Source of the DNA: Microcella alkalica | Lineage (GTDB): Bacteria; Actinomycetota; Actinomycetes; Actinomycetales; Microbacteriaceae | NCBI RefSeq assembly: GCF_014137945.1 | Contig: NZ_JACGWX010000004.1 | Coordinates: forward strand, 124,001 to 188,000 | Direction of reading: 5' to 3' | Length of the DNA: 64,000 nt | Part shown: positions 18,001-27,775 of the stretch, one piece after another | How positions within the stretch are numbered: position 1 is the stretch's first letter | How the letters are laid out: the number at the start of each line of letters is the position of its first letter | Notes under the pieces: generated by a model | The model's input: the letters and a program-made list of their open reading frames with translations, nothing else | The model's database searches: none | Told to the model about the DNA's origin: nothing | Translations under genes and position numbers: made by a program

Positions 18001-18954
18001 TCAATTCGCTCCTGAGAAGTCTTTGCGGCGGTTGACGATGTAGCGGGCGATCGAGTTCACGATGAGGGTGATCACGAACAGAACGAGCCCCGTGAAGATA
18101 AGCAGGTTGACGTTGACGCCGTACGACTCCGGGAAGCTCAGCGCGATGTTCGCCGCGATCGTCGAGGGGTTGGTCGACTGCAGGAGAGCGAAGGATACGA
18201 TCGCGGTCGGCGACAGCACCATCGCGACGGCCATGGTCTCGCCGAGCGCACGGCCGAGACCGAGCATGGCCCCCGAGATGATGCCGGGGCGGCCGAACGG
18301 CAGCACCGACATCGTGATCATCTCCCATCGCGTCGCGCCGAGGGCGAGGGCGGCCTCCTCGTGGAGTACGGGGGTCTGCAGGAAGATCTCGCGGCAGATG
18401 GCGGTCATGACCGGGAGGATCATCACGCCGAGCACGATGGACGCGGTGAGGATGGTGCGACCCGTGCCGGAGACGGGCCCGGAGAAGAGCGGGATCCAGC
18501 CGAGGTTTTCGGTCAGCCAGGCGTAGGCGGGCAGAACCGCCGGGGCGAGAACGCCGATTCCCCAGAGTCCGTACACGACAGAGGGCACGGCGGCGAGCAG
18601 GTCGATGATGTAGCCCAGGAACTGCGAGAGCCGCCGAGGCGCGTAGTGCGAGATGAAGAGCGCGATCCCGACGGCGAGCGGCAGGGCCATCGCCAGGGCG
18701 AGAGCAGACGACCACAGGGTCCCGAAGACGAGCGGCCAGACGTAGTCCCAGAGCGACGGCGGAGAGCCGATGAACTTCTCCGGGTCGACGACCAGGGCGG
18801 GCAGGCTCTGCGCGATGAGGAAGACCGCAACGAGGGCCAGGATGACGAGGATCGCCGCGCCGGACGCGAGCGAGGTCCGGGAGAAGACGATGTCGCCGAG
18901 GCGCTGCTTCGCTTTGAGGGGGGTCGTCTGCGGTGGCGCTTCGGTGGCTGTCAT
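18001..18954 (-). CDS. pstC: phosphate ABC transporter permease PstC
   Basis: The 317-residue permease has six predicted membrane helices and the EAA loop LHEEAALALGATRWEM. ATG 18954 is preferred because AAGGAA lies about 10 nt upstream. The remaining upstream reading frame is low-complexity and runs through the pstS-pstC spacer. Together with PstA it forms the transmembrane part of the phosphate importer. Confidence 0.93.
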   Translation of the reverse strand: MTATEAPPQTTPLKAKQRLGDIVFSRTSLASGAAILVILALVAVFLIAQSLPALVVDPEKFIGSPPSLWDYVWPLVFGTLWSSALALAMALPLAVGIALFISHYAPRRLSQFLGYIIDLLAAVPSVVYGLWGIGVLAPAVLPAYAWLTENLGWIPLFSGPVSGTGRTILTASIVLGVMILPVMTAICREIFLQTPVLHEEAALALGATRWEMITMSVLPFGRPGIISGAMLGLGRALGETMAVAMVLSPTAIVSFALLQSTNPSTIAANIALSFPESYGVNVNLLIFTGLVLFVITLIVNSIARYIVNRRKDFSGAN

Positions 18955-19030
18955 CGTCGCGTCGTTCCTTATGGGGGAGGGTGCGGGAGAGGGGGCTGGG
19001 GCGGACGGCCCGCGGTTCAGTCTGACGGCA

Positions 19031-19064
19031 GTGGGGTGCGGAGGCAACTGCGCCCGCACCCCAC
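19031..19064 (-). terminator. stem-loop between pstS and pstC, probable partial terminator
   Basis: A perfect 11-bp stem (GTGGGGTGCGG and complement) with a 12-nt loop lies 20 nt after the pstS stop. In this position it likely reduces transcription of the membrane components relative to the binding protein, or protects the 3' end of pstS mRNA. Confidence 0.65.
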
Positions 19065-19084
19065 CGATGTCATCGGCTGTCAGC

Positions 19085-20191
19085 TCAGCTGATCGCCTCG
19101 ATCGCCGCGCTCACACGCTCGAACAGCGCGTCCGAGATGGGCGCCGAGCCGGCGTCCGCCGCGGAGGCGGCCTGGCCCTCAGGGCTCGCGAGGTAGGTGA
19201 AGTAGGCCTTCACGAGCTCCGCCTTGGTCGCGTCGTTGTAGGTCTCGCACCCGATGCTGTACGCGACGAGCACGATCGGGTATGCAGCGGAGTCGGGCGT
19301 GCGGTCGAGCTCGATGCTCAGGTCGACGTCGGCGCGACCATCGATGAACGGCGAGGCGTCGACGATCGCCGCAGCGGCCTCCGGCGAGAACGGCACGAAC
19401 TCGTCGCCGATCTGCACAGCGACCGTGCCGAGTCCGCCGGCGCGCGAGGCGTCCGCGTAGCCGATCGTGCCGGTGCCGTTGGTGACGGCATCGACGACGC
19501 CCGACGTGCCCTGCGCGGCCTCACCCGACTCGAACGGCCAGACGCCGTCCGGCTCCTCGGTCCAGACCGACGGAGCGGCCTGGAAGAGGTAGTCGGTGAA
19601 GTTCTCCGTCGTGCCCGAGTCGTCCGAGCGGTGCACGGCCGTGATCGCGAGGTCCGGGAGCTCGACGCCCTCGTTCAGCTCGGCGATGGCCGGGTCGTTC
19701 CAGTTGGTGATCTGCTCAGCGAAGATGCTGGCGATGACATCGGCGCTCATGTTGAGCGACTCGATGCCTTCGAGGTTGAAGATCACGGCGATCGGCGAGA
19801 TGTACAGCGGCAGCTGCACGATCGCCGAGTCGGGGGCGCACGCGGTGAACTCGATCTCGCCGCCGAGCTCCTCGTCGTTGAACGCGCGGTCGGAGCCGGC
19901 GAAGTCGGAGCCGCCGCCAGCGAAGGTCTCGCGTCCGGCACCCGATCCGGTCGGGTCGTAGCTGACGGTCACATCGGGGTTCGCGGTCTGGAAGCCGGCG
20001 ATCCAGGTCTCCTGCGCTGCGCCCATGGACGAGGCGCCGGCGCCGACGAGGTTGCCGGAGAGGCTCGAGGGGGCCTCGCCCGACTCGGTGGGGTCGGCGG
20101 GGGCTGCGCCCTCGTTGGCGGCGCATCCGCTCAGCACGATGGCGCTGGCGGCGATGAGAGCGGTGAAGCCGCTCGCACGCGTGATGTTCAC
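19085..20191 (-). CDS. pstS: phosphate-binding lipoprotein PstS
   Basis: The 368-residue precursor has a signal peptide and lipobox ending VLSGC (C23). It also has the PstS phosphate-site motifs LVGAGASSM, YDPTGSGAGRETF, DFAGSD, and HRSDDSGTTENFTDYL. It captures phosphate outside the membrane for PstCAB. The start is GTG 20191, with a GAAGGGAAC ribosome site. A PHO box about 100 bp upstream indicates activation by RegX3 under phosphate limitation. Confidence 0.95.
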   Translation of the reverse strand: MNITRASGFTALIAASAIVLSGCAANEGAAPADPTESGEAPSSLSGNLVGAGASSMGAAQETWIAGFQTANPDVTVSYDPTGSGAGRETFAGGGSDFAGSDRAFNDEELGGEIEFTACAPDSAIVQLPLYISPIAVIFNLEGIESLNMSADVIASIFAEQITNWNDPAIAELNEGVELPDLAITAVHRSDDSGTTENFTDYLFQAAPSVWTEEPDGVWPFESGEAAQGTSGVVDAVTNGTGTIGYADASRAGGLGTVAVQIGDEFVPFSPEAAAAIVDASPFIDGRADVDLSIELDRTPDSAAYPIVLVAYSIGCETYNDATKAELVKAYFTYLASPEGQAASAADAGSAPISDALFERVSAAIEAIS

Positions 20192-20287
20192 TGTGTTCCC
20201 TTCGGGGATTGGTGACGGGTTCTGCGCGGCGCAAGGGATGCCGCACGAGGTCCGACGCTACGAAGCGCTGGTGTCCAGCGTCGGCCA

Positions 20288-20309
20288 GGTCGGTGAACGG
20301 AAGGTGAAC
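20288..20309 (-). promoter_or_regulatory. PHO box (two 11-bp repeats) upstream of pstS
   Basis: On the minus strand GTTCACCTTCC is followed directly by GTTCACCGACC, an exact 11-nt periodic direct repeat of the kind bound by actinobacterial PhoP/RegX3. It lies 97 nt before the pstS start. A matching set occurs before phoU. Confidence 0.85.
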
Positions 20310-20322
20310 GAGCGGGGAACTG

Positions 20323-21288
20323 CTACAGCGCCGACGAGTGCGTCTCGACGGCCACGAGCCACGGAGTCGCGCTCTCGAGCGAGAAGTGCAGGACCGAGTA
20401 CTCGCCCGTGCCCAGAGCCGCGCTGCGCCGCAGGTCGCGCGTGGCGGTGGCGCAGCCGAGGGATGCCGCGGCCTCGATGATCTGGGGGATCACGGGGCCG
20501 TGCGAGCACATGACGACCGACTGGCGCTTGGCGACCCGCTTCGCGACGGCCGCGCGGACGCGCCCGCCCTCCCCGGTCCACGCGTCCTGGCTGAGCGTCG
20601 TCGACGCCTTCACGTCGAGCCCGGTGACCGCGGCGGTCGGCCCGATCGTCGATAGGCACCGGGCGGCGGTCGACGAGACGAGGCGTTCGGGTCCGTAGGC
20701 GGCAATGCCGCCCGCGACTGCGAGCGACTGCTCGATGCCGCGGTGCAGCAGGGGGCGCGTGTGGTCGGGGCCGTCCCACCGCTCGGGCGGCATGGCCTTG
20801 CCGTGCCGCAGCACGACGAGCGCGAAAGTGCGCGCGTGCCCCGCCTCGACCTGCGCGGCGAAGCGGTCGAGCACGTCGGCGTCGTGCTCGTAGGTGAGGT
20901 GCTTGGCGGCCTTCGCGATCGGCAGCCACTCGAGGGCGAGGATCTCGCCGTTGGCCTCGTAGGCGTGCCGCTCAGCGGCCCCGGGGTCGACCTCCGCCGA
21001 CCAGTAGTGCACGATCTTGCGCCGCCCGTTCGGCAACGAGTACTCGACGGCGCCGAGCGGAGCGCCGAGGTCGACGTCGAAGCCCGTCTCCTCCTGGATC
21101 TCGCGCACCGCGGTCTGCGGCAGCGTCTCGCCGGGGTCGACCTTCCCCTTGGGGATCGTTACGTCCTTGTGCTGGGTGCGGTGCACGAGCAGCACCCGCA
21201 CCTTGCCGTCGACGAGCTTCCACACGACCGCCCCCGCAGCGACGACGGTGTCCGTCAGGACGTCGAGCCGAGCATCCGTCGGGCTCAT
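20323..21288 (-). CDS. Nudix hydrolase fused to a histidine phosphatase domain (MutT1-like)
   Basis: The 321-residue protein has a complete Nudix box from G48 to F70 (GKVDPGET, then REIQEETGF) in the first 140 residues, and a histidine-phosphatase domain with VLRHGKA (R161, H162) and a late SHG motif. This two-domain layout is that of mycobacterial MutT1, which degrades oxidised nucleoside triphosphates and dinucleoside polyphosphates and then removes phosphates. ATG 21288 overlaps the ppk1 stop, so it is translated with ppk1. In mycobacteria mutT1 also lies next to ppk1. Confidence 0.88.
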   Translation of the reverse strand: MSPTDARLDVLTDTVVAAGAVVWKLVDGKVRVLLVHRTQHKDVTIPKGKVDPGETLPQTAVREIQEETGFDVDLGAPLGAVEYSLPNGRRKIVHYWSAEVDPGAAERHAYEANGEILALEWLPIAKAAKHLTYEHDADVLDRFAAQVEAGHARTFALVVLRHGKAMPPERWDGPDHTRPLLHRGIEQSLAVAGGIAAYGPERLVSSTAARCLSTIGPTAAVTGLDVKASTTLSQDAWTGEGGRVRAAVAKRVAKRQSVVMCSHGPVIPQIIEAAASLGCATATRDLRRSAALGTGEYSVLHFSLESATPWLVAVETHSSAL

Positions 21289-23486
21289 CGGGCGCCGCCG
21301 AGCCGGCGTCGCGTGGTCACGGTGGTCATCACGACATTCTGCATGTCGGCGAGGGCGCGGCCCTCGTCGTCGCGGTGTCGGCGCTCCCACTCGCCGTCGG
21401 GACGCAGAGCCCACGCGCTCGTCGAGTCGCTCATCGCGAGATCGAACATCGCGTCGACCTGAGCGAGGTGGAGCGGGTCGGTCAGTCGGACGAGCACTTC
21501 GATGCGGCGGTCGAGGTTGCGGTGCATCATGTCGGCGCTGCCGATCCAGACGTGGGGCTCGCCGCCGTTGCGGAACGAGAACACGCGCGAGTGCTCGAGG
21601 TAGCGGCCGAGCACGCTGCGCACGCGGATGTTGTCGCTCGCCCCCTCAAGCCCGGGCACGAGCGTGCAGATGCCGCGGACGACGATGTCGACTGGCACGC
21701 CGGCGTTGCTGGCGCGGTAGAGCGCGTCGATGATCGCCTCGTCGACGAGCGAGTTGACCTTGATGCGGATGCCCGACTCGCGCCCCTCCCTCGCGGCCTT
21801 GATCTCGCCGCTGATACCGCGGAGCAGCCCGCGCCGCAGGTAGCGCGGCGCCACGAGGAGGCGCTTGTACTTCTTCTCGATCGCGTAGCCGGAGAGCTCG
21901 TTGAACAGCCGCGTGAGATCCTTACCCACCTGCGGGTCGGCGGTGAACAGTCCGAGGTCCTCGTAGATGCGGCTCGTCTTCGGGTTGTAGTTGCCCGTGC
22001 CCACGTGCGAGTAGTACTTCAGCTCGCCGTTCTTCTCCTGCCGCACGACGAGCGCGAGCTTGCAGTGGGTCTTCAGCCCGACGAGGCCGTAGACGACGTG
22101 AACGCCCGCCTTCTCGAGCTTGCGGGCCCACTCGATGTTGTTCTGCTCATCGAAGCGCGCTTTGATCTCCACGAGCGCGAGCACAGCCTTGCCGGCCTCG
22201 GCAGCGTCGATGAGCGCTTCGACGATGGGGCTGTCGCCGCTCGTGCGGTAGAGCGTCTGTTTGATGGCGAGGACGTTCGGATCGCGCGCCGCCTGCTCGA
22301 GGAAGGCCTGCACGCTCGTCGCGAACGACTCGTAGGGGTGGTGGACGAGGACGTCGGAGCGCCCGATCGCGCGGAACAGGTCGGGCGTCGCGTTCGGCTC
22401 GCTCGGCTGCAGCTGCAGGGGCGTGACGGGCACGTGCTTGGGGTACTTCAGGTGCGGCCGATCGAGCTTCGAGATCTCGAAGAGCCCCCCGAGGTCGAGC
22501 GGGGCAGGCAGCCGATAGACCTCCTGCTCGGTGATGCCGAGCTCGCGCACGAGCAGCCCGAGGGTCAGGTCGTCCATGTCGTCGGTGATCTCGAGGCGGA
22601 TGGGCGGGCCGAATCGCCGGCGGAGCAGCTCGCGCTCGAGGGCCTGGATGAGGTTCTCGGTCTCGTCCTCCTCGATCTCGACGTCCTCGTTGCGGGTGAC
22701 ACGGAACTCGTGGTGCTCGAGGATCTCCATCCCGGGGAAGAGCTCGCCGAGGTGATGGGAGATGAGGTCCTCGAGGGTGAGGAAGCGCTGCAGCCCCGAG
22801 CCGTCGTCGGGCAGCGGCACGAAGCGCGGCAGTACCTGCGGCACCTTCAGCCGCGCGAACTCGACCTTCTCGGTCTTCGGGTTGCGGACGCGCACCGACA
22901 GGTTGAGCGAGAGCCCCGAGATGTAGGGGAAGGGGTGGGCGGGATCGACGGCGAGCGGCATGAGGACGGGGAAGATCTGCCGCGAGAACGTCTGATCGAC
23001 CTGGATGCGGTCGGCCTCGTCGAGGTCCGCCCAGTTCTCGATGTGGATGCCCGCATCGTCGAGCTCGGGCTTCACGAGATCGTGGAAGCAGAGGGCGTGC
23101 CGATGCTGGAGCTCGAGGGCCGTCCTGTTGATGTCGGCGAGGACATCCGTCGGGGCCCGCCCGATGTTGGTCGGCACGGCGAGGCCCGTGACGATGCGCC
23201 GCTTGAGGCCGGCGACGCGGACCATGAAGAACTCGTCGAGGTTCGAGGCGAAGATGGCGAGGAAGTTCACGCGCTCGAGCAGCGGGATGGACGGGTCCTC
23301 CGCGAGCTCGAGCACGCGCTGGTTGAAGCGCAGCCAGCTGAGTTCGCGGTCGAGGTAGCGCTCCAGCGGCAGGGTGCCGTCGTCGACGCTCGTGGTCTCG
23401 TCCCAGTCGTCGAGGAAGTCGCCACCGACGCCCCCGTCGACCTGGTAGCTCGAATCGGTGCGGTACTCCTCGTCCTGCATGCGCAC
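21285..23486 (-). CDS. ppk1: polyphosphate kinase 1
   Basis: The 733-residue enzyme has the N-terminal domain ([16 protein letters not shown]), the head domain, and two phospholipase-D-like C domains. The catalytic histidine lies in [11 protein letters not shown], and the last conserved block is [16 protein letters not shown]. It makes polyphosphate from ATP and can run in reverse. The start is GTG 23486, with ATG 23480 two codons later equally possible. No clear Shine-Dalgarno is present. The location between pst genes and mutT1-like supports a phosphate-storage role. Confidence 0.95.
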   Translation of the reverse strand: MRMQDEEYRTDSSYQVDGGVGGDFLDDWDETTSVDDGTLPLERYLDRELSWLRFNQRVLELAEDPSIPLLERVNFLAIFASNLDEFFMVRVAGLKRRIVTGLAVPTNIGRAPTDVLADINRTALELQHRHALCFHDLVKPELDDAGIHIENWADLDEADRIQVDQTFSRQIFPVLMPLAVDPAHPFPYISGLSLNLSVRVRNPKTEKVEFARLKVPQVLPRFVPLPDDGSGLQRFLTLEDLISHHLGELFPGMEILEHHEFRVTRNEDVEIEEDETENLIQALERELLRRRFGPPIRLEITDDMDDLTLGLLVRELGITEQEVYRLPAPLDLGGLFEISKLDRPHLKYPKHVPVTPLQLQPSEPNATPDLFRAIGRSDVLVHHPYESFATSVQAFLEQAARDPNVLAIKQTLYRTSGDSPIVEALIDAAEAGKAVLALVEIKARFDEQNNIEWARKLEKAGVHVVYGLVGLKTHCKLALVVRQEKNGELKYYSHVGTGNYNPKTSRIYEDLGLFTADPQVGKDLTRLFNELSGYAIEKKYKRLLVAPRYLRRGLLRGISGEIKAAREGRESGIRIKVNSLVDEAIIDALYRASNAGVPVDIVVRGICTLVPGLEGASDNIRVRSVLGRYLEHSRVFSFRNGGEPHVWIGSADMMHRNLDRRIEVLVRLTDPLHLAQVDAMFDLAMSDSTSAWALRPDGEWERRHRDDEGRALADMQNVVMTTVTTRRRLGGAR

Positions 23487-23529
23487 ATCATGCCAGGGCA
23501 GTGCGTCGGGCCGGTGTCGCGTCGCCCGG

Positions 23530-24822
23530 TCAGTTGCCGGCTCGGCGGGGGGGCTCGTCGCCCACGGCCTCGCCGGGCGCGACCGCCGTGTCGGCGGGGT
23601 CGCGCTGGGCGCGGCTCGCGGCGAGGAACGGGATCGCGATCGCCGAGATGACGCCGCCCCAGAGGAGCGAGAACCCGTAGCCGCCGACGTCGGCGGCGCG
23701 CCCGAGAGCGGGCTGGATGGCGACGCCGCCCGCGCTGCCGAGAAGGGAGTGGAACGACAGCACCGTCGCGCGCTGGGCCGAGGGGATCATGTCGTTGAGG
23801 TACGCACGCTGCGCCGGCTGCCCGATCGACGAGGCGATGCCCCACGCCGCTAGGAGTGCGATCGCGACCCACAGCTCGCGCACGAAGAAGAACGCGACGA
23901 GCACCGCGGCGGAGGCAGCGGCCGAGGCGAGCAGGAGCGTCGTGCGGCGTCGGACCAGTCGGCGCACGACGGGAGCGAGGGCTCCGCCCGCGATCGAGGC
24001 GCCGGAGATCACGGCCGCCGCGAGCCCGGCGAGCGCGTACGCCCCGTCGTCACCTCCGAGCTCGAGCAGGTAGGGCTGCAGCGCGTAGAAGGCGTAGATG
24101 CCGACGCCCGTCGTGAACGGCGCGGCGATCATCAGCCAGCGTATGGGCGGCCGCCCGAGCCCGTGCCGCCCCGAGTCCCGCATGACGTCGCGCACGGCGG
24201 CGCCCGGCGTCGCGCCGCGTACGGGCGTGAAGCCGAGGTCGCGCATGAGGACGGCGGCGATCACGAGCATCGCCACGAGTAGGCCCGCGCGCACGAGGAA
24301 CGGCACGCCGAGGTCGGTCGCCTGCGCGATCACGCCGCCCGCGACCGAGCCCGTGAGCATCGCGACGCCCGCGACGACCTGCGCGCGGCCGAAGACGGAC
24401 TCGAGCGCGCCGCGGTAGCCGGTCGCCTGGAGGGCGTCGACGAGCCAGGCGTCGACGGCGCCGGAGAAGAAGGTGAAGCCCAGGCCCAGCAGCACGGAGA
24501 CGATCGCCCAGGCCCAGAACGGCGCCTCCTGCACCCACAAGCACCAGTACATGACGGTGGTGACAGCCAGGACGACGGTGCCGAGCAGGTACGACGCGCG
24601 CCGGCCCCACGTGTCGGCGACGACCCCGGTCGGGATCTCGAAGATCACCATCCCCGCAGTGAAGAACGCGTTCGCGGCGAAGGCCTCGAGGTTCGAGAGC
24701 CCCGCGTCGAGCAGGAAGAGCGTGTTGATGCCCCAGATGAACGACGCTGCCAGGGTGCTCCCGAGAGTGAGCGCGTAGTACGTCCCCTCGACGCGGCGCG
24801 GGGTCGGCGCTCGTCGGGTCAT
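23530..24822 (-). CDS. major facilitator superfamily transporter
   Basis: The 430-residue protein has about 12 hydrophobic segments and the MFS loop motif [15 protein letters not shown] after helix 2. A charged tail follows residue 410. Its start overlaps the aquaporin stop by 4 nt (ATGA), so both are on one transcript that begins at the ars operator. That linkage suggests a role in exporting an arsenic species or a toxic metabolite, but the sequence alone does not show the substrate. It resembles drug/metabolite MFS proteins with a tetracycline-type fold. Confidence 0.85.
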   Translation of the reverse strand: MTRRAPTPRRVEGTYYALTLGSTLAASFIWGINTLFLLDAGLSNLEAFAANAFFTAGMVIFEIPTGVVADTWGRRASYLLGTVVLAVTTVMYWCLWVQEAPFWAWAIVSVLLGLGFTFFSGAVDAWLVDALQATGYRGALESVFGRAQVVAGVAMLTGSVAGGVIAQATDLGVPFLVRAGLLVAMLVIAAVLMRDLGFTPVRGATPGAAVRDVMRDSGRHGLGRPPIRWLMIAAPFTTGVGIYAFYALQPYLLELGGDDGAYALAGLAAAVISGASIAGGALAPVVRRLVRRRTTLLLASAAASAAVLVAFFFVRELWVAIALLAAWGIASSIGQPAQRAYLNDMIPSAQRATVLSFHSLLGSAGGVAIQPALGRAADVGGYGFSLLWGGVISAIAIPFLAASRAQRDPADTAVAPGEAVGDEPPRRAGN

Positions 24823-25559
24823 GCGCGCGCCGTCTCAGCGGGCGGTGCCGGGGTCGCCGTGCGCGGCCCGGCGGCGCGCGGGGCGAGCGTGACCGCGAAG
24901 CCGAGCGCGATCGCCGCGCCGACGACCTGGGCGACGATGAAGGGCCCGGCGCTCGCCGGGGCGATCCCGGCGAAGGTGTCGCTCGCGACGCGCCCGATCG
25001 TGATGGCGGGGTTCGCGAAGCTCGTGGAGCTCGTGAAGAAGTACGCGGCGCCGATGTACGCGGCCACCGCCGGGGCGATGAGCGCGTCCTTCTCCTGTCG
25101 GATGAGGAGCAGGATGACCGCAATCAGTCCCGCCGTCGCGATGACTTCGGCGAGGAGGGTCGCGGGCTCGGCGCGGTCGGTCGTGCTGAGCGCGACGGCC
25201 GGCAGCCCGAACATCAGGTTCGCGAGCGCGGCTCCGGCGAGGCAGCCCGCGACCTGCGCGGGGATGTACACCGCGGCGTCGACGCGCCCGATGCGGCGCA
25301 GGGCGAGCATGACGAGGGTGACCGCCGGGTTCAGGTGCGCACCGCTGAGCCCACTGAGCGCGGCGATGAGCACAAAGAGCCCGAAGACGGTCGCGATCGC
25401 GTTCATGAGCAGCTGCACGCCGACGTCGTCGGTGAGCCGCGTCGCCATGACGCCCGAGCCGATGACGACGGCCGCGAGACCCGCGGCACCGAGACCCTCG
25501 GCGAGAGCGCGTCGCCCGAGGGCGAGCGGAGCGGGCGCGGGGTCGGCGGCGGCGATCAT
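24819..25559 (-). CDS. aquaporin/glycerol-facilitator family channel (AqpS-like context)
   Basis: The 246-residue MIP protein has six helices and both half-helix motifs, HLNPAVT (residues 75-81) and FANPAIT (181-187). The residue following the second NPA is Ile, not the usual Arg of the selectivity filter, so the pore may be wider than that of water channels. It is divergent from the ArsR-ArsC gene and shares its operator. In rhizobia an ars-linked aquaporin (AqpS) lets arsenite made by ArsC leave the cell. The same role is inferred here, since no ArsB or Acr3 pump is in the locus. Confidence 0.87.
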   Translation of the reverse strand: MIAAADPAPAPLALGRRALAEGLGAAGLAAVVIGSGVMATRLTDDVGVQLLMNAIATVFGLFVLIAALSGLSGAHLNPAVTLVMLALRRIGRVDAAVYIPAQVAGCLAGAALANLMFGLPAVALSTTDRAEPATLLAEVIATAGLIAVILLLIRQEKDALIAPAVAAYIGAAYFFTSSTSFANPAITIGRVASDTFAGIAPASAGPFIVAQVVGAAIALGFAVTLAPRAAGPRTATPAPPAETARA

Positions 25560-25580
25560 GGTGCGATGCTACGCCCGTTG

Positions 25581-25596
25581 ATAGACTGTCGTCTAT
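25581..25596. promoter_or_regulatory. ArsR-type operator ATAGAC-N4-GTCTAT between the divergent aquaporin and arsR-arsC genes
   Basis: This perfect 6-bp inverted repeat overlaps the ATG at 25595 and covers a TAGACT -10-like hexamer (25582-25587) placed 7 nt before that start. It matches the site at 26525-26542 (ATAGA-N6-TCTAT), so one regulator should bind both. Confidence 0.75.
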
Positions 25597-26488
25597 GAGT
25601 GGAGAGGCGATGGGGGATGGCGCGCTCCGCGCGCTCACCGACCCGACCCGCGCGGCGATCGTCCGTCTCCTCATCGCCGCCCCTGACGGGCGCGCCACCG
25701 TCGGGGCGCTCGCGGACGCGCTCGAGCTCACCCAGCCCACCGTCTCGCACCACATGGCGCGTCTGCGCGATCTCGGCCTCGTCACGGGCGAGCCGGAGGG
25801 GCGACGGGTCTGGTACTCCGTCGCGCCGGACGAGCTCGATCGCGTCTCAGACGTGCTCGACACCGCTCCGGCGGCGCGCATGACCGGCCATGTGCTGCAG
25901 CGCATCATCGGCGACCTTGCCGTGCGGTTCGATGGCACCTTCTCGCGAGGCACCGTCGAGCGATACGTGCTCGAGAGCTACGACCTCCTTGCGGACGGCG
26001 CGCGCATCACGCGCTTCCTGCCTTCGCTCACCGCACGGTTCGCGGCCGATCGCCTGGGGGCGCTCGCCGCCGTCGAGCGCCGCGACGAGACCGATCGGCC
26101 GCTCGAGGTGCTCTTCGTCTGCGTCCAGAATGCGGGGCGCTCTCAGCTCGCCGCAGCCATCCTGCGCCAGCTCGGCGGCGATCGGGTGAGCGTGCGCACG
26201 GCCGGCTCGGCCCCCGCCGACGCGGTGCGCGCCTCCGTGATCGCCGCGCTCGACGAGATCGGCGTGCCGCTCGGCGGTGAGTTCCCCAAGCCGCTCACTG
26301 ACGAGGCCGTGCGGGCCGCCGACGTCGTCGTCACGATGGGGTGCGGCGACGCGTGCCCGGTCTACCCGGGGCGGCGCTATCTCGACTGGGCGGTCGAGGA
26401 CCCGGTGGGGAAGCCGCTGGAGGACGTGCGTCGCATCCGCGACGACATCGACGCTCGTGTGCGGGGGTTGCTCGGCTCCATCGCGTGA
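25595..26488 (+). CDS. ArsR-ArsC fusion: winged-helix repressor joined to arsenate reductase
   Basis: The 297-residue protein has an ArsR winged helix (residues 8-88, recognition region LTQPTVSHHMARLRDLGLV), a three-helix segment (about 95-155) shared with the 26962 gene, and a low-molecular-weight-phosphatase-type ArsC domain from 170 on. The P-loop is CVQNAGRS (C176, R182), followed later by MGCGDACPVYPG. No cysteine occurs before C176, so the usual arsenite-sensing Cys pair of the ArsR part is absent, and sensing may use the reductase cysteines. The transcript is probably leaderless. ArsRC fusions are known in other actinobacteria. Confidence 0.9.
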   Translation: MSGEAMGDGALRALTDPTRAAIVRLLIAAPDGRATVGALADALELTQPTVSHHMARLRDLGLVTGEPEGRRVWYSVAPDELDRVSDVLDTAPAARMTGHVLQRIIGDLAVRFDGTFSRGTVERYVLESYDLLADGARITRFLPSLTARFAADRLGALAAVERRDETDRPLEVLFVCVQNAGRSQLAAAILRQLGGDRVSVRTAGSAPADAVRASVIAALDEIGVPLGGEFPKPLTDEAVRAADVVVTMGCGDACPVYPGRRYLDWAVEDPVGKPLEDVRRIRDDIDARVRGLLGSIA

Positions 26489-26524
26489 ACAGCCGATGAA
26501 CTCGGCGTCAGCGGACGTCAATCG

Positions 26525-26542
26525 CATAGATCACGGTCTATG
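26525..26542. promoter_or_regulatory. ArsR-type operator CATAGA-N6-TCTATG over the arsC promoter
   Basis: The perfect 6-bp inverted repeat overlaps the hexamer TATGAT (26539-26544), which ends 7 nt before ATG 26552. Binding would cover the -10 element. The half-sites are the same as in the 25581-25596 operator. Confidence 0.78.
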
Positions 26543-26551
26543 ATTACGAGC

Positions 26552-26962
26552 ATGAGCGATCAGCGCATCCCCACCGTCCTCTTCGTCTGCGTGCACAACG
26601 CCGGCCGCTCGCAGATGGCCGCCGGCTACCTGCAGCACCTCGCGGGCGACCGCGTGCAGGTGCTCTCCGCGGGATCGGCGCCGAAGGAGCAGATCAACCC
26701 CGTCGCGATCGACGCCATGGCGGAGGAGGGCATCGACATCGCGCACAACGTGCCGAAGGTGCTCACGACCGAGGCGGTGCAGGAGAGCGACGTCGTCATC
26801 ACGATGGGCTGCGGCGACGTGTGCCCCGTCTTCCCCGGCAAGCGCTACGAGGACTGGGAGCTCGACGACCCGGCCGGGCAGGGGATCGACTCGGTGCGCC
26901 CCATCCGCGATGAGATCAGGCGCCGCATCGAGGTGCTTGTCGGCGAGATCCTCCCCGCCTGA
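26552..26962 (+). CDS. arsC: arsenate reductase, low-molecular-weight phosphatase type
   Basis: The 136-residue single-domain enzyme has the P-loop CVHNAGRS (C13, R19) and the block MGCGDVCPVFPGKRYEDWELDDPAGQ. It reduces arsenate to arsenite, in actinobacteria with mycothiol or thioredoxin. ATG 26552 is preferred over ATG 26540 because the latter lies inside the operator and the -10 hexamer. It is the second of three ArsC domains in the locus, and its stop overlaps the next start. Confidence 0.92.
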   Translation: MSDQRIPTVLFVCVHNAGRSQMAAGYLQHLAGDRVQVLSAGSAPKEQINPVAIDAMAEEGIDIAHNVPKVLTTEAVQESDVVITMGCGDVCPVFPGKRYEDWELDDPAGQGIDSVRPIRDEIRRRIEVLVGEILPA

Positions 26963-27606
26963 TGAGCGAGCCCACCGGGGCGGTGCCCGACGTCGTCGGC
27001 CGCATCGGCGAGCGGCTCAGTGAACGCTACCGCGGCATCTTCAATGCCCAGACCGTGCAGGCGGTCGTCGACGGCAGCTACCTCCTGCTCGCGCGTGACG
27101 CGAAGGTGACGCAGTTCCTGCCCTCGCTCACGGCGCACTTCGCCGGTGACCGGCTCGCGGCGCTCGCCCGCGCCGACGGACTCGTCCCCTCTGAGACGCC
27201 CTCCGTCCTCTTCGTGTGCATCGAGAACTCCGGCCGCTCGCAGCTCGCGGCGGCCGCCATGCGCGCGATGGCGGGCGATGGCGTCATCGTCATGAGCGCG
27301 GGCTCGCAGCCCGCTGTCCGGATCGCTCCGGCCGTCGCCGAGGTGCTCGACGAGGTCGGCATCCCCGTCGTCGACGAGTACCCCAAGCCCCTCACGGAGG
27401 AGCTCGTCCGCGGCGCCGAGTACGTCATCACGATGGGCTGCGGGGATGCCTGCCCCGTCCTCCCGGGGCGCCGCTACGAGGACTGGCCGATCGCCGACCC
27501 GTCCGGCGCGGGCCGCGCGGGAATGCGCGTCACGCGCGACGCGATCATCGCGCACGTCGAGGGCCTGCTGGCGGAGATCCGCGCGGATCGCGCGGGGCGA
27601 GGCTGA
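26962..27606 (+). CDS. arsenate reductase with N-terminal three-helix domain
   Basis: The 214-residue protein begins with a helical domain (residues 10-75, with RYRGIFNAQTV and TQFLPSLTAHFAGDRL) that is clearly homologous to residues 95-155 of the ArsR-ArsC fusion. An ArsC domain with P-loop CIENSGRS (C86, R92) and MGCGDACPVLPGRRYEDW follows. This layout matches mycothiol-dependent ArsC proteins of corynebacteria. It starts on the last base of the arsC stop. A Pro/Arg-rich gene-free spacer follows before the converging glnR. Confidence 0.9.
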   Translation: MSEPTGAVPDVVGRIGERLSERYRGIFNAQTVQAVVDGSYLLLARDAKVTQFLPSLTAHFAGDRLAALARADGLVPSETPSVLFVCIENSGRSQLAAAAMRAMAGDGVIVMSAGSQPAVRIAPAVAEVLDEVGIPVVDEYPKPLTEELVRGAEYVITMGCGDACPVLPGRRYEDWPIADPSGAGRAGMRVTRDAIIAHVEGLLAEIRADRAGRG

Positions 27607-27775
27607 CCGCCGCCCCCCGCGTCCGCGCCCATTTCGTCCGTCCCGCCCGAGCGCACGTCGTCCTGTTCCGGGCGCCTCGTCCTCATTCGGGCGCACGGAC
27701 TGCCCGGATCAGTACGGAGTGCGTCAGGGCGCGAGCGGCACGCGGCCGGGGGCGCAAAAGCAGCGCGCAGACTCG

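Noticed and set aside
21375-23651. 758-codon open frame on the plus strand opposite ppk1
   Set aside because: It is a codon-phase mirror of a well-conserved gene. It is rich in Arg/Glu/Val repeats, has no domain and has no ribosome site. Long antisense frames are common at this GC content.
27607-27775. Possible terminator or small gene between the last arsC and glnR
   Set aside because: Only loose GC-rich repeats were found. No stem longer than about 6 bp and no credible frame.
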